Assembly: GCA_032622095.1 (NCBI GenBank)
Contig: CP136064.1
Span: forward strand, 215,588,205-215,652,204
From: Siphonodentalium dalli
Lineage: Eukaryota > Mollusca > Scaphopoda > Gadilida > Siphonodentaliidae
Direction: 5' to 3'
Length of the DNA stretch: 64,000 bases
Shown: one piece after another, positions 10,800 to 22,070 of the stretch
Layout of the letters: every line of letters begins with the position of its first letter
Numbering within the stretch: the first letter of the stretch is position 1
Notes under the pieces: model-generated
Told to the model about the DNA's origin: nothing
Seen by the model: only the letters and a program-made list of their open reading frames with translations
Databases searched by the model: none
Position numbers and translations under genes: made by a program

Positions 10800-11640
10800 G
10801 CCAAAGGATTTAGTCATGCAAAGAGTAAAATCCAAGATGGCTGCTGGCGGCCATGTTTTACATTGTTAAAATTTGACCTCTTGGTGTGCCAAAGGATTTA
10901 GTCATGCAAAGAGTAAAATCCAAGATGGCTGCTGGCGGCCATGTTTTACATTGTTAAAATTCGACAGCTCCCATCTAGAGGTGATCCTAAACATGCCTGT
11001 AAATTTTCAAAACAAGATGGCTGCTGGCGGCCTTGTTTTTAACGAATTTCGGAAAAAATTGATGGCTTCCATCTAGAGGTCACCCCGAAGATCCATATGA
11101 GGTTTGGTAATGAACGGATGAGGGATGTGGCCTGTAGGGTGTGCCGAAAGATTTAGTCATACAAATAGTAAAAATATCAAGATGGAGGCCATGTTTTTTA
11201 ATAAAATGCGGAAAAATTTGATGGCTCCCATCTAGAAGTAACCATATACAGTTTGGCAATGATCGGATGAGGGAGGTGGCCTGTAGGGTGTGTCAAAGGA
11301 ATTAGTCATACAAAGAGTAAAATCCAAGATGGCTGCTAGTGGCCATCTTTTCCATAAATATTATTCAACTTTGATAGCTCCCATCAAGAGGTAATCCTAA
11401 ACATGCCTGTAAATTTTCAAAACAATTCTCCAATAAATGCAGGCTGCAGTGTGCGCGGATGGATTCAAATTTGAAATCCAAGATGGTTGCTGGCAGCCAT
11501 GTTTTTAATGATTTCAGAAAAAAATCAATGACTCCCATCTAGTGGTCACCCGAAGATCCATATTAAGTTTGGTGATGACCGGATAAGAGATGTGACCTGT
11601 TGGGTGTGCTAATAGAAATGGTAAACGGAGGCATGCACAT
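10800..11640 (+). repeat. Degenerate tandem 'aagatggctgctggcggcc' repeat block
   Basis: Units contain aaatccaagatggctgctgg, cggccatgttttaca, tcccatctagaggtgatcc and gccaaaggatttagtcat. One 78-bp stretch is directly duplicated almost exactly (about 10793-10950). It ends with a ggcatgcacatatgcatgc segment. No convincing frame. Confidence 0.75.
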
Positions 11641-11947
11641 ATGCATGCACAGACACAACCCATGGCAACAGGTCAAACAAGAGCAGAATGATTCATATTC
11701 ATTGGTGGTAAATGTTCAGATAATTAGTTCAACAAACGACCTGTGGTTGTTTGTTGAACTAAATGAACTTATTATCTGATGAATATTATTATCAATGAAT
11801 ATTTAGTATAGATAGGGTTAATATTAAGATAGGGTTAATATGAACATTTTGATATATCGTTCATCATGTTACTTTTCCACATGATTAAACTGAAAAATAG
11901 GTCCCTATTCCTGTCCCAGATGCTTCACTATTCTAAATACTGAATGG
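11641..11947. other. Repeat debris
   Basis: A gttcaacaaacgacc / ttgtttgttgaac hairpin at about 11728-11760 lies beside a scrap of the second CCCTTT family core and an aagatagggttaatat direct repeat. Confidence 0.5.
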
Positions 11948-11955
11948 AATAAGAA

Positions 11956-12395
11956 CAAGTCTGAGTTTAGTGTGTCTGCCATTTTCAGAATGAGGTCCCC
12001 AGAGGGTGAATTTAGTGAGGGTATCCCGCATTGTGGGCTAGCATGACCAAAATTCACCATCTTGGGACCTCATTCTGCTTATGCCTCATCATCTAGGAAA
12101 TATCTACCGGGTATAGTCTCAAATTAAGATTGTTTTTAGTTACTTTTTCCTTTCTGGGAAGTTTCTATATCCCCTTATTTGCAGAAGATAAAATGCATAA
12201 TCGATCGAGGTGACTAATGAGTGAATATCACCAACTTCAATCTGATCCTGGGTATCATATTGATGTAGCCTAAGCAGAATGAGGTCCCCAGAGGGTGAAT
12301 TTGGTGATGCTAGCCCACTATGCAGGATAGCGTCACTAAATTCACCCTCTGGGGACCTCATTCTGCAAATGTCAGACACACTAAACTCAGACTTG
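11956..12395. mobile_element. hAT-like two-hairpin MITE, copy B, with perfect 8-bp target duplication
   Basis: The ends CAAGTCTGAGTTTAGTGTG and its exact complement enclose two hairpins, one at each end. The octamer AATAAGAA occurs at both 11948-11955 and 12396-12403. An exact 8-bp duplication is diagnostic of hAT-type integration. The copy is 440 bp long and is the best-defined member here. Confidence 0.88.
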
Positions 12396-12403
12396 AATAA
12401 GAA

Positions 12404-12789
12404 ACCACATTGACACAGAGAGCAAACTCACTGATGTGGGAAGAAAATATGCAATTCAGGAGAAACCAAAACACCGCAAATGTTTACCATCAATATTACA
12501 CCAACCAAATGCATGTAATCTTAGATAGAAATAACATACTGCACACTACAGTATCATGCTTACAGCAGACACAGCGCTGGTAAAGCACACACTTATACTC
12601 GATGATATCTCAATACTTTCATCACTTTTAATAACACTGTGGTAATCGGTAACAGTTATGTCTGCAGACAACAAAGCAGTCTTCCTGCTAACTTCATGCC
12701 AGAGCTGGCTTAGTGTTACCAGATAAATATGAAATTATCTTTTGAAAAAGTAACCTGTGTAACTAGTTTTCACTTGTTTTCGCTACATG
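12404..12789. other. No recognisable feature
   Basis: Unique sequence without a frame; in the presumed intron downstream of the scaffold exon. Confidence 0.5.
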
Positions 12790-12890
12790 TACAGTATAGT
12801 AATGCCCTAAATAATCGACTCCTTAACCACAGCATAATTTTCAGGATTTAGTTGAAAATATGGCTTGTTGCCATTCATTGGAAAGCTCTC
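12790..12890. mobile_element. Palindromic pogo/Tc1-like MITE, left half only
   Basis: The left arm (tagtaatgccctaaataatcg to ggaaagctctc) stops exactly at the palindrome centre. It continues directly into a truncated TTAA-type MITE, so the junction is a fusion of two broken elements. Confidence 0.75.
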
Positions 12891-13040
12891 AAAGCCTCGC
12901 GTATATAAGAAAATGCACTGGCTGTCAAGGTAAATATTGTTAAGCCAATGCATTCTCTTATATATGTGAGGCTCCCTATAAGAGAATGCACTGACACAGG
13001 GTTTTTCACAAAATTTCATCAATATCCAGTCATGAAAGGG
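12891..13040. mobile_element. piggyBac-like TTAA MITE (CCCTTTC family), right part
   Basis: Hairpin arms with gtatataagaaaatgcactgg and ccaatgcattctcttatat are followed by the end ccagtcatgaaaggg and TTAA (13041-13044). The left end is lost at the junction with a palindromic MITE half. Confidence 0.75.
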
Positions 13041-13079
13041 TTAAGCTGTATGAGCATACTATGATCAATCAAACATGAT

Positions 13080-13240
13080 CTACAATGACTTAGATACAGA
13101 GGTACAAAATTGGCAAATCGGCATTTTAATTTTAAGAACAATAACTTTGCAATAAATGAATGGGCGAAACCTCCAAAGTTTGTTATGGATGAACGGTTTG
13201 ACAGATTGAACCATGTCTGTATCCCCCACCAAACCTCGTT
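13080..13240. repeat. Dispersed repeat shared with 20450-20610
   Basis: The sequences ctacaatgacttagatacaga, gcattttaattttaag, aacaataactttg and aatgaatgggc correspond to the more diverged 20.45-kb segment. It lies 300 bp beyond the exon's donor, in the presumed intron. Confidence 0.5.
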
Positions 13241-13536
13241 TGCGAGAGATAACAAAAAAACATTTTCCGCCTGGATTATAATGTGCGCCGCCACTCACCA
13301 TCACAGATTCAAGGCAAAGTTTGAGAATTCTATTCAGTATCCTAAATATCGTTGCCGGAACAGTTCAATGAGTTACAACTAGAGTGTCACAAAGTCAAGA
13401 ATAAAAAAATCTTGGAAAAATTTCTGCAAACCCCGGCAAGCCCTTGAAATTTTTTATTTTTGCCAATAATAAAATAAAATAATGAGAAATAAAACTTCAG
13501 TTGTCTAGGGCCTCATAAACATTATACTAAACATGA

Positions 13537-13545
13537 ACTAACCTT
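13537..13545 (-). other. Splice donor of the scaffold exon
   Basis: On the minus strand the open frame reaches AAAAG|GTTAGT, with the intron GT at 13542-13541. It is a near-consensus donor. It leaves two bases of a split codon, so the next exon must begin in the matching phase. Reading past it meets a stop within 5 codons. Confidence 0.75.
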
Positions 13546-15374
13546 TTATAGTTGAAGTGAGTGGAAGCTTCAAGACTATCTTCACTGAAATCTCTCGGTA
13601 GTTGTTTGGAGATGTCGGACGCAGCGGTCAGAACCTCATCTGCCCAACCACTGACTTCCATGACATCGTCGTCGTCATTCTTAACCAAATGTTCAATCAT
13701 GCCGGGATCAGGAGCCGGAGATGGCGGTTCCTCGTGGCTCTGTTTCGAGGGTGAAGGTTTTAAATGCTTTGGTTTTGCAGGCTTGGCTGGAGGGGACGGC
13801 GCTGCACGCCGAGGCACAGGAATAGGTTTTTCAGCAGAAAGTGTATCCATAGACGTAGGACTAATTAAATCTGGCACGATGCTTTCCTTTTCTTTCTCAA
13901 TTTTATCATCTGATCCCTTCTCTCTCCGAGACTTTTCTCGCATTTTCGACTCATAAGCCTCTGAATATGAAGGCAGATGAGAGTTGATATGAGGTGAATT
14001 ATCCACAGCCACATTAGGAAAACTAGCACGATACCTCCGTACACTACTTTTAGAAATGCTATCAAATTTTGACTCATCATCATTGTTCAAACAATCACTC
14101 GATTTTGTATGACGATCACTAGTGAATTTAGCCCAACTTCGTAGATTTTCAGGCTTATCTTCTTGGTTTAAGTCCAGAGATCTACGTTTAATCCGCCTTT
14201 CGAGGCTGCCGCCTGCTAAAACACTCTTACTTGTTGTTTCATTTGTTAAATTTTCCAAGTACATATCTGCTTTCTGGAGAGCCTTGTCTATTTCGTCTTT
14301 GCTCAATCGATTTTCAATTTTAATTTCATCGCTAGTTTTTTTCTCACGCATTTTAACACCAGATATATCCACGTCACCATTCTCTTTGACAGATTCCCGA
14401 TGTCGCGATTTGTTAGAATATCCGGACCTAATAGAATTATCGACATCATTTGATAATCGTTTGCTGTCTTTAGAATCGTTTTCTCTAAACCGATGATGTG
14501 AGGAATGTGAATCTCCACCGGCTAACCGCGTTTTATCGCCGGGAACGTTATCAGAATCTTCTAAATGCCTGTTGTGATCCTGTTTGTATAAATATGAAGG
14601 TCGAGCTGAATGGTTTGACATTGAAACATGAGAAGAATGCAATTCACTTGAATTCCGAGACAAAACATCGTCAACGGAGCTCTCGGCGGGTGCAACAGGA
14701 TGATTCTCTAATTCATGTAGAATATCCGTTCCTTTCTTTCTCTTCCATAAAAGAGCTCCTGACGTCGATGATGCACCTCTCGATGAATCTACGGAATGTG
14801 GCCTTGGTTTGACTTGAGGTGGAATGGAAGCAGTAGATGAATCATGTGAACCTGTTCGAGTCCGCACTTCATGACTTGATGAAACATCGTTAAAAGAATG
14901 TTTTCTATATTCCGGACTGACGGGTGAGTCTCGTGCGGGAGACAATGCAGGTGAAATTCCTCCGGTTGGTGAGAAAGCGCGTGTGGGTGATAACGCCGGT
15001 GACCTCCGAGCTGTACTAAGTCGCTCTTTTTCATCAGTTTTTGTCTGCTCCTCCATTTTACTGAATAACATCCGTGTGTAGTTAAACCTATCAACGTGAT
15101 TTGTTGTTTTGACATCTCTCGATGGTCTCTCCATGGCTACTTTTTTTGTTTCATCTACTCTGGGTGCAGAATATTCGGGTATCCTTCGCTTTTTTATCGT
15201 GGGTGAGGTCACAAGATCATTATGGGTGGATGAATGGAATGTTTTTATTTTTGGTGCCGACTCCTCTGCGTTCTGCTGGAACATGGCTTTAATCTGGTGG
15301 ACCTTCGAGCCAAAGTTTGCACTTCCAGTTGGAATCCGACTTGATTTGATCAAGTCGTGCCTCGGATCTGCCAT
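13543..15374 (-). CDS. First coding exon of a neurabin/spinophilin-like scaffold protein (partial gene)
   Basis: This is a long open exon of 610 codons plus two bases, read from an ATG that lies 13 nt inside the exon. Residues 20-34 (NFGSKVHQIKAMFQQ) and 94-108 (VDRFNYTRMLFSKME) resemble the two short blocks near the N-terminus of vertebrate neurabin and spinophilin (GSNVxRIKxxFxQ and SxFxETRKxFE) in the F-actin-binding part. The rest is low-complexity and charged: an SP-rich cluster at 124-154 that could take proline-directed phosphorylation, basic/acidic stretches, a proline-rich run at 516-555, and an acidic block at 566-580 followed by SGWADEV. There is no signal peptide, membrane segment or PDZ domain; in the family, PDZ, RVxF and coiled coil come later, so they would be on downstream exons at lower coordinates that I could not find. 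Base composition is richer in G+C than the flanks. Family assignment is inference from two short blocks; a different disordered cytoskeletal scaffold is the main alternative. Confidence 0.68.
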
Positions 15375-15389
15375 CCTGCAGTTTTATCT
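15375..15389 (-). other. Splice acceptor and 5' leader of the scaffold exon
   Basis: On the minus strand a pyrimidine-rich tract (tttctctgttctgttgcag) ends in AG at 15389-15388. Thirteen exon bases (15387-15375) then precede the ATG at 15374-15372. At least one upstream non-coding or alternative 5' exon is therefore expected above 15400; none can be recognised. Confidence 0.75.
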
Positions 15390-15452
15390 GCAACAGAACA
15401 GAGAAATGATAAATAAGTTTCATTTTCATTATATTTTTTACTTTAAAAGTTA

Positions 15453-15890
15453 CAAGCCTGCAAAAAGTGTATTTGTCATTTGCAGAATGAGGTCCCCAGA
15501 GGGTGAATGTAGTGATGCTATCTCAGACAGTGGGATAGCACCACCAAATTCACCTTCTGCGGATATCATTCTGCTTTGGATCTATAGTCTCAAACTAACA
15601 TTGTTTTTAGTTACTTTTTCCCTTCTTGGAAGTTCCTATATCCCCTAAATTGCAGAATATAAAATGCACAATCGAGGTGACTATTGGGTGAACATCATCA
15701 ACTTCACCTGTTAACTTCAATCTGATCTTAGGTCTCCCATAGCAGTTGAGACCTAAGAAGAATGAGGTTCCAAAAGTGTGAATTTGGTGATGCTAGACTG
15801 CCATGCTTGATAGCGTCACTAAATTCACCCTCTGGCGATCTTATTCGGCATACATTTATGTATATGACAGACACATTATTTGCAGGCTTG
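15453..15890. mobile_element. hAT-like two-hairpin MITE, copy C
   Basis: The termini are CAAGCCTGCAAAA and the complement tattTGCAGGCTTG. The flanking octamers AAAAGTTA (15445-15452) and ACAAGTTA (15891-15898) differ at one base, consistent with an aged 8-bp duplication. It lies 63 bp outside the scaffold exon, inside the presumed 5' intron. Confidence 0.83.
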
Positions 15891-15898
15891 ACAAGTTA

Positions 15899-16598
15899 TT
15901 GCAGCAGATTTACAGTAACATGTTTGAAGAGGTTTTACTGTATTTTAAAATCCAACATTTTTGAGAAACTTATTTTCTATGGCCAATGCTTTATTTCAGA
16001 ATTGTGTAGCATAATGCCATTAGTCTTCACAGTTAATGTTTGTCGTCCATCAGCGTATTTGCTCCGATTCATATCACTGATAGATCAGACCGAATAAACA
16101 TAATAGTTTGATTCTCAAGAAATTCTGATCCCAAAAAAACAACATCTCACATATTTAGCACCTTTGAATATATAGTTAAATATATATAAATGCCGTCAAC
16201 AAAATCAATTAATCAAAAGTGAGAGAAGTTATTAATGAATGCAAGAGGGAGATGGATTCGGTTTATAGAGGAGGTTTTACTATAGTTAAGTAGGTATGAA
16301 ATCTTTTATTCCAATGAAAATTAATGATCACAGACAGAAATGAAGTTTCATTCTAATAAATACTGTATATATTGAAACATTTATTGCATAGAGAATATAT
16401 TTATATGTTTTTTTAGATTCTAAATTAATTATAGCCAGAATTGTTTTAGAACATTTTGTGCTAAAAACTTTTGATGATAATAAATCAAATTTCAGTTGTG
16501 GAGTTACTTTTTCAGATTACACCTTAAATAACTTATAAAATAATTCTACTCTCAAACTGAAACCAAATCCTCTCTATAGTTAAATGCACATCTATTTT
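15899..16598. other. No recognisable feature
   Basis: Strongly AT-rich presumed 5' intron. Confidence 0.5.
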
Positions 16599-17058
16599 GG
16601 GAGCGGATAGCTCAGTTGGTTTGTGGGCCGACCTCTGAGCTACACCTTCGACACGGTCGAGGGTTCAAATCCGACAAAATATCAGTCGGACTTTGTGTCG
16701 CCATCTGCATTCCCAGTACCATGGACATCACAAATCAATCATCGATGCCACGATCAGTGATCTGAGAAAGATTCCACAAGCCAATGAGTCTCAGACAAAA
16801 ATTTGAAAAAATGCGTACTGGTCTAATGTCATGACCAGGGATGACACTACACTTGGCACACCGTCGGATCGGGATCCGACGCTAATGGCTGTCCCGTGTG
16901 CAACAATGTGCGCACGTTAAAGATCCCTACCGTGGCAAAGAAGTCACGGGTTCGGCAAAAAACTTCCTGGAAAAATTATGGACCTACTCGATCCCATCCT
17001 GTAAAAGCCAGCCTTGGTCACTAGGACGTAACAAATACAGATACAGATACAGATACAA
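16599..17058 (+). mobile_element. tRNA-derived SINE with (tacaga)n tail
   Basis: The head has an A box (TAGCTCAGTTGG) and a B box (GGTTCAAATCC) at tRNA-like spacing; the cloverleaf is not otherwise preserved. The body has a 9-bp hairpin (CGTCGGATC/GATCCGACG) and a tgtgcgcacgttaaagatcc segment. The tail is three to four tacaga units. No duplication of the target site is visible. RNA polymerase III promoter activity is inferred from the boxes. Confidence 0.85.
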
Positions 17059-18046
17059 TGTTCACCTTTGAGCATCAAAACTAGTAGTTAAACACAAATT
17101 TCATCAATGGACCATGGGACAGAACTCTATTTACACCTGTACAGAAAGTAATAACTCTCATTCTTGTTTGCAGGGATGTTCAAGAATAAAATGAATAGCA
17201 TGAAAATATTTGCAAGAATGGATGCGGATATGGGCAAAATGAAATTTGGCGTGGTTCATGGAACGGTGGGAGGAGGCTGAAGGTTGGAAATTTGAAGTTG
17301 GACTACTGGCTCCAGCCACGACCCTGTCACTAGTAAACATATGTGGTATGAATAAGATCCTTGAAATTTAAAATTGTTAGTGAATGATGGTTGCTTATCA
17401 GTTCCCTCTTTTGTTTGGGGAGGGGGGGGGGGGTGGTGACATTGCAGGGATTATTATTGAAATGTTGTGGCTGTCTCTAGACTTTCAACATGAACAATCA
17501 GACTATGACTTTTAAATAGATTTAGTGAGCATACTTTTCATAAAATAGTTTTGTTCAATTGCTGAGCATCCAACTAAGTAAATTAAAATGGGTTGAAAAA
17601 TTCAAACTCACAGTGTTTAGCAGAATGTTCTGTATAATATGAAGGCCTGTTATGTTGTGTGTCCTTTCTGGAGATAGAAATCCCTGTGGTAGCTGTCAAA
17701 ATGATATATATTACTCATCAACAATGGATTCTCAATTCATTGAGTGATAATCAATCATAGCCCATCATAATATTCACAAACATAATCTTTAGCCCTACCA
17801 TATCATAAGAGAAGATATAAATCATTCCCTTACCACTTTCATATATGTCAATAATCTTCTAAACTTCTAAAAGCCATCAATGCAGGTGACCTAATCAAAT
17901 TCAAGATGGAATATGAAATAGATTCTAAAACTAAGCGACCCAGACCAGAGGATGTTCTTATTCTCAAAATTTATTGCGATTCTGGGGCCAACTTGAAATG
18001 AAAACTTTATCAGTAAAATATATATGTTAATTTATCAATTAATTTA
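17059..18046. other. No recognisable feature
   Basis: Presumed 5' intron or intergenic; one G-run at 17421-17432. No upstream exon recognised. Confidence 0.5.
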
Positions 18047-18050
18047 TTAA

Positions 18051-18307
18051 CCCTTTCATGGTGGGAGCTGTGCTGGTACAGCATTAAAGATCCGATGACA
18101 GTATATTCTCTTATATATGCAAGTCTCCCATAGGAAGCCTCGCATATATAAGAGAAGGCACTGGCTAACAAGGTCAAGGAAAATATTGTTAGGCCAATGT
18201 ATTCTCTTATATATATGCGAGACTCCCTATGGGAGACTTGAATATATAAGAGAATGCATTGTCACAAGGTTTATGAAAAATATCAGGCAGCTCCAGTCAT
18301 GGAAGGG
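18051..18307. mobile_element. piggyBac-like TTAA MITE (CCCTTTC family), complete
   Basis: The target TTAA is at 18047-18050, with ttat on the right side (one change). The ends are CCCTTTCATGG and the complement CATGGAAGGG. The interior has two hairpins built from cattctcttatatatgc and its complement, joined by tcaaggaaaatattgttagg. Confidence 0.82.
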
Positions 18308-18914
18308 TTATTAACTAACAATTCTTCAGAAAAGCCAACGACAATTGTTAACTTCACAAGTTTAAAAATCAAAAAAATCTAGGAATATCAACAGCCAATT
18401 AATCTGAACTCAAAGAGATCAAGAAAACTTGTTCAACCTGAAATTAAACAATCAATATTATTTGATAAATGACTAGACTGTCGTGACAGGTCATATATTA
18501 CCTCCTCGGTCTGTTTATGTTCATTGTCGTAATGGGAAGGCTGAGGTTATTTGTGAGCTGAACATTTTCACTTCTGAAAATAGAGTTATACATCTTCTAT
18601 TAGGACTGGTATCATCAAAAGAAATATGTGACAGATAACAAAGTAAACAAACATGTTCTGTATGAAAGCAAAGAAGGATCTGTTTTATTTCTGCTCTGGT
18701 AAACTGGAGAACAATGTCTATACAAAGAATGCACACACACAATAAGGTTTATTTATTTAGTAATATTCACTATTATCTATTAAGATATTCAGTAAGTTCA
18801 TTGTAAGGGCGGCCTTAAAGTCAGCGAACATTTGTGGGAATCTAAATCTATTCTCATTTTCTTGGATTGTAAAAATGAAAATCGACCCTTTTTAGGACAA
18901 AACTGAGAATTAAG
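18308..18914. other. No recognisable feature
   Basis: AT-rich; only short unremarkable frames. Confidence 0.5.
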
Positions 18915-18969
18915 GCACATTTTGAGACAATAAATTCCAGTTCTCCCTGGTTCTTGTGGAACATCTTAA

Positions 18970-19219
18970 CCCTTTCATGATGGGAGCTTCGCTGGTGCAG
19001 CATTAAAGATCCAGTGCCAGTGCATTCTCATATATATATGAGTCTCCCATAGGGAGCCTCGCATACATAAGAGAATGAACTGGCTTACAATTTCAAGGTA
19101 TATATTGTTAGGCCAATGTATTCTCTTATATATGTGAGGCACCCTATGGTTGACTCACATATATAAGAGAATGCATTGGCACATGGTTTTTGCAAAATTT
19201 CAGGAGGCTCCAGTCATGG
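18970..19219. mobile_element. piggyBac-like TTAA MITE (CCCTTTC family), right end decayed
   Basis: TTAA is at 18966-18969, then CCCTTTCATGATGGGAGCTT. Two hairpins follow as in the 18.05-kb copy. The right end stops at ccagtcatggaag. A copy of the local flank (acaataaattccagttc-type) occurs on both sides. Confidence 0.78.
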
Positions 19220-19222
19220 AAG

Positions 19223-20035
19223 CACACTTTGAGACAATAAATTTCAATTCTTTCTGGTTCTTATGTGAATATTAAATTAAGCCCAGTAACTCTTATTGAT
19301 TGAATTCTGTGTGAGGAATTAATTCACCACAGTAACTGCTGATGGTTGATATTAGCTGGATCTAATTCTACCTTATTTTGTTCTGCAACCTTAGATCAAG
19401 AGACATCAGCGGTAGTTTGATTAGGATGTTTACATGGGCGAGCTGGCACGGGCTAGCCCGGTCTCCTATACTGACGCATGTTAAATATTGTTTGGGTTTA
19501 CATTAGGCAATCACTGAACCAGCATGGGTAGAGACCGGGCTAGCCCGCTTAGATGGGCGAGCTTACCCCCCCCCCCCCCCCATGTAATCAGTTCACCCTG
19601 TGTATAGACTGGAAAAATCTAAATCCACCCTTTTTATGACAAAACAGAGAGAATTAAGGCAAACTTTGATACAATAAATTCCAGTTCTTGCTGGTTCTTG
19701 TGTGAATATTAAGCCCAGTATCTGTTATTGATTGAATTTAGTGCGAGGAATTAATTCACCACAGTAACTGCTGATGGTTGATATTAGCTGGATCTAATTC
19801 TACCTTGTTTTGTTCTGCAACCTTACATCGATCATAAGACATCAGTGGTAGTTTGATCAGGATGTTTACAATGGCGAGCTGGCAGTAAGCCGGGTTTTCC
19901 CAGTCCCCTATACTGACACATGTTAAATATTGTTTGCATTTATATTAGGCAAGCCACCCCTGTCAACTGAGTCAGATCCGTTAGAGAGACCAGGCTAGCC
20001 CGCTTAACCGGGCCTGCTTTTTTATGTAAAGAGTA
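19223..20035 (+). repeat. Two diverged direct copies of a ~430-bp unit, each ending in an inverted repeat
   Basis: The segment acaataaatt..., ggaattaattcaccacagta, gatggttgatattagctgg and atgttaaatattgttt recurs at an offset of about 430-440 bp. Each copy ends with inverted arms around gggctagcccggtctc (19434-19585; weaker at 19863-20030). A C-run sits in the first copy at 19566-19580. A further short piece lies at 18915-18960. Confidence 0.72.
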
Positions 20036-20903
20036 TGCCCCGGGCTGAGAATGATCGGCATATCTAATTGGAGTAATGTTTTAAAATGACACACAATAAC
20101 TGATAAAATTCTATGAATATGAGATAGACATCTGAGTGGGTGTTACTCCACTATTTACTGATGAATATGTTATGCTGACAGTAAAATTCTTTTTTGCTAT
20201 CAAGAATATACAGTTCTCAATATGTTTATGATTATGTGGTATGTAAAACAAAATTTGAGATAATCTTTGTAAATGGTTCCCGATTTTATGGATTAATTTT
20301 ATCTTTAATAATTGAAATCAAGTATGGGTGACTCACATATTATACAAGAGAATGAAAGTATTAAAGGACCATAACTTCAGAAGAAATGAATGGACAAAAC
20401 AGTTTTCATGTGAATATTGTTTCTTTCATGTTGCCTCATGAATGAACTAAAGATCATGCAAACACAACCTACAATGACTAAGATACAGAGATCTGAAGTG
20501 GGCACAGAAGCATTTTCAATCTAAGGGCAATAACTCTATACAAATGAATGAGCAGAACCAGTTCCTTGTGGAATCCCTTCCCACATGGTGGTTCATGAGC
20601 CCACCAAAGATCATTCTAATCTGGTCTATGATGACTGAAATGGAGAGCTGTGAAGTTGTTTAGGACAGATGGATGCACAGACGGATGTAAATCATTTCTA
20701 AACCAAATTTTGTCAGGGCATAAAAATTATTCTGGATGAACCATTTAAATATTTTTCATGGACAAACCATGGACAAACGGGGACATCTTCCAAAAACTCA
20801 GGAAGGCATGTACATGTTACATCGCTATTACATCCGGTATACAAAATTGTCTTCCATATCTCCGAATGCCATTGATATACTGGAGCTGAAATTCCAACAA
20901 GCA
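20036..20903. other. Repeat debris, no gene
   Basis: Contains the diverged partner (20450-20610) of the 13.1-kb repeat and a ggatgcacagacggatg tail; nothing else. Confidence 0.5.
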
Positions 20904-21200
20904 TACAGTAATGTCCTAAATAGTCAACTCCTTAACCACAGCAGAATTATGCGTATAAACTTTTCAGGATTTAGTTGGAAATATGGCTTGTTGCCATTCA
21001 TCAGAAAGCTCTCAGTGAGAGCTTTCCGATGAACGGCAACAAGCCATATTTCCGACTAAATTCTGAAAAGGTCTGAAAAGGTTCAAGAATGGTGAGAGCT
21101 TTCCAATGAATGGCAACAAGCCATATTTCCGACTAAATCCTGAAAAGTTACCCATAATTCTGCTGTGGTTAAGGAGTCGATTATTTAGGGCATTACTGTA
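20904..21200. mobile_element. Palindromic pogo/Tc1-like MITE with internal right-arm duplication
   Basis: Both ends (tacagtaatg / cattactgta) are present. The right arm begins at about 21020, breaks at gaaaaggtctgaaaaggttc near 21070, and restarts at gagagctttcc near 21092. The element therefore carries one left and about one and a half right arms. Confidence 0.8.
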
Positions 21201-21934
21201 TCTAGTGGTTATATTACTGGCAAACTGTGGACATCGAAGGGGTACACAAGGTTTATATGACTGAGCATATGTTAGTATCAACATCATGGCTAATTATGAC
21301 TTGGCGAGAATTTTGAGTAATTAGCGCAAACGTTAATTGCAAACGATCATGGAAGGGAGCAATGCAAACCTGTCATGAATATAAAGTGCCCCCAGGGTAT
21401 ATGTTTAACTAAAATAACAATGCTCTCTTCATTTTTAAAACCCACCCATATAAATAAACTAAAAGCATAAACATATAAAAGTTCTTTGCGTCTGACTCCT
21501 CGCACTGGAAAACTGTAACCTAGTGTGTAAGAGTGAACATACAATCATGCTCAACAAGCTGGTTGAAATATTCCAGAATTTATTAATATTTTAATTTTTA
21601 TTACATTACATTTAAACAAATTTAACTTTCTGCATTAGGGGCCTAGCGCTTCACGGACATGACAGACATATCCTACTCTTTTATATATATTGATAATATT
21701 ATTGTGCTACTTCAATATATCATCGGGCAAATAGGTTCATATTGGACCTAAATATTGACATTGGTTCATATTAGACTTATTTGACTCTGATATAAGCCCA
21801 TAGTGGACTTTATATACCTGTTGGATGGCTCTATAAAGAGCGTACATCTGGTGCTGAAATAGGCCCATAGTGAGCGTATTTGTTTTTTTGTTATCTATTT
21901 AATTAAAAAAAATTAAATAAAAATTTTGAAAAAC
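21201..21934. other. No recognisable gene
   Basis: Contains repeated 'ataagcccatagtggac' / 'ataggcccatagtgagc' phrases at 21790-21870; otherwise AT-rich. Confidence 0.5.
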
Positions 21935-22070
21935 TAAATCCGTTATAACCTCCGCCAGAGTACCCCGAGTCACCACACCAAATTTGATTGAAATTGGCCA
22001 GCAATCTGGGAGAAAAATGCAGATGGACAGACAGACAGATCCTACTCTTTTATATATATAGATAATCACA
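21935..22070 (+). repeat. Dispersed repeat with 'agacagatcctactctttta' tail
   Basis: It contains taccccgagtcaccacacca, aatttgattgaaattggcc and cctactcttttatatatata. An inverted copy is at 28205-28315 and the tail alone at 21666-21700. Confidence 0.62.

Noticed and set aside
13561-15648. Several plus-strand frames of 104-179 codons across 13.5-15.6 kb
   Set aside because: They are antisense to the long minus-strand exon, or run from it into a MITE; only the minus-strand frame has splice signals and protein-like composition.
16599-16690. Possible functional tRNA gene
   Set aside because: A and B boxes are present but the acceptor and anticodon stems are not preserved, and the sequence continues into a SINE body with a simple-repeat tail.
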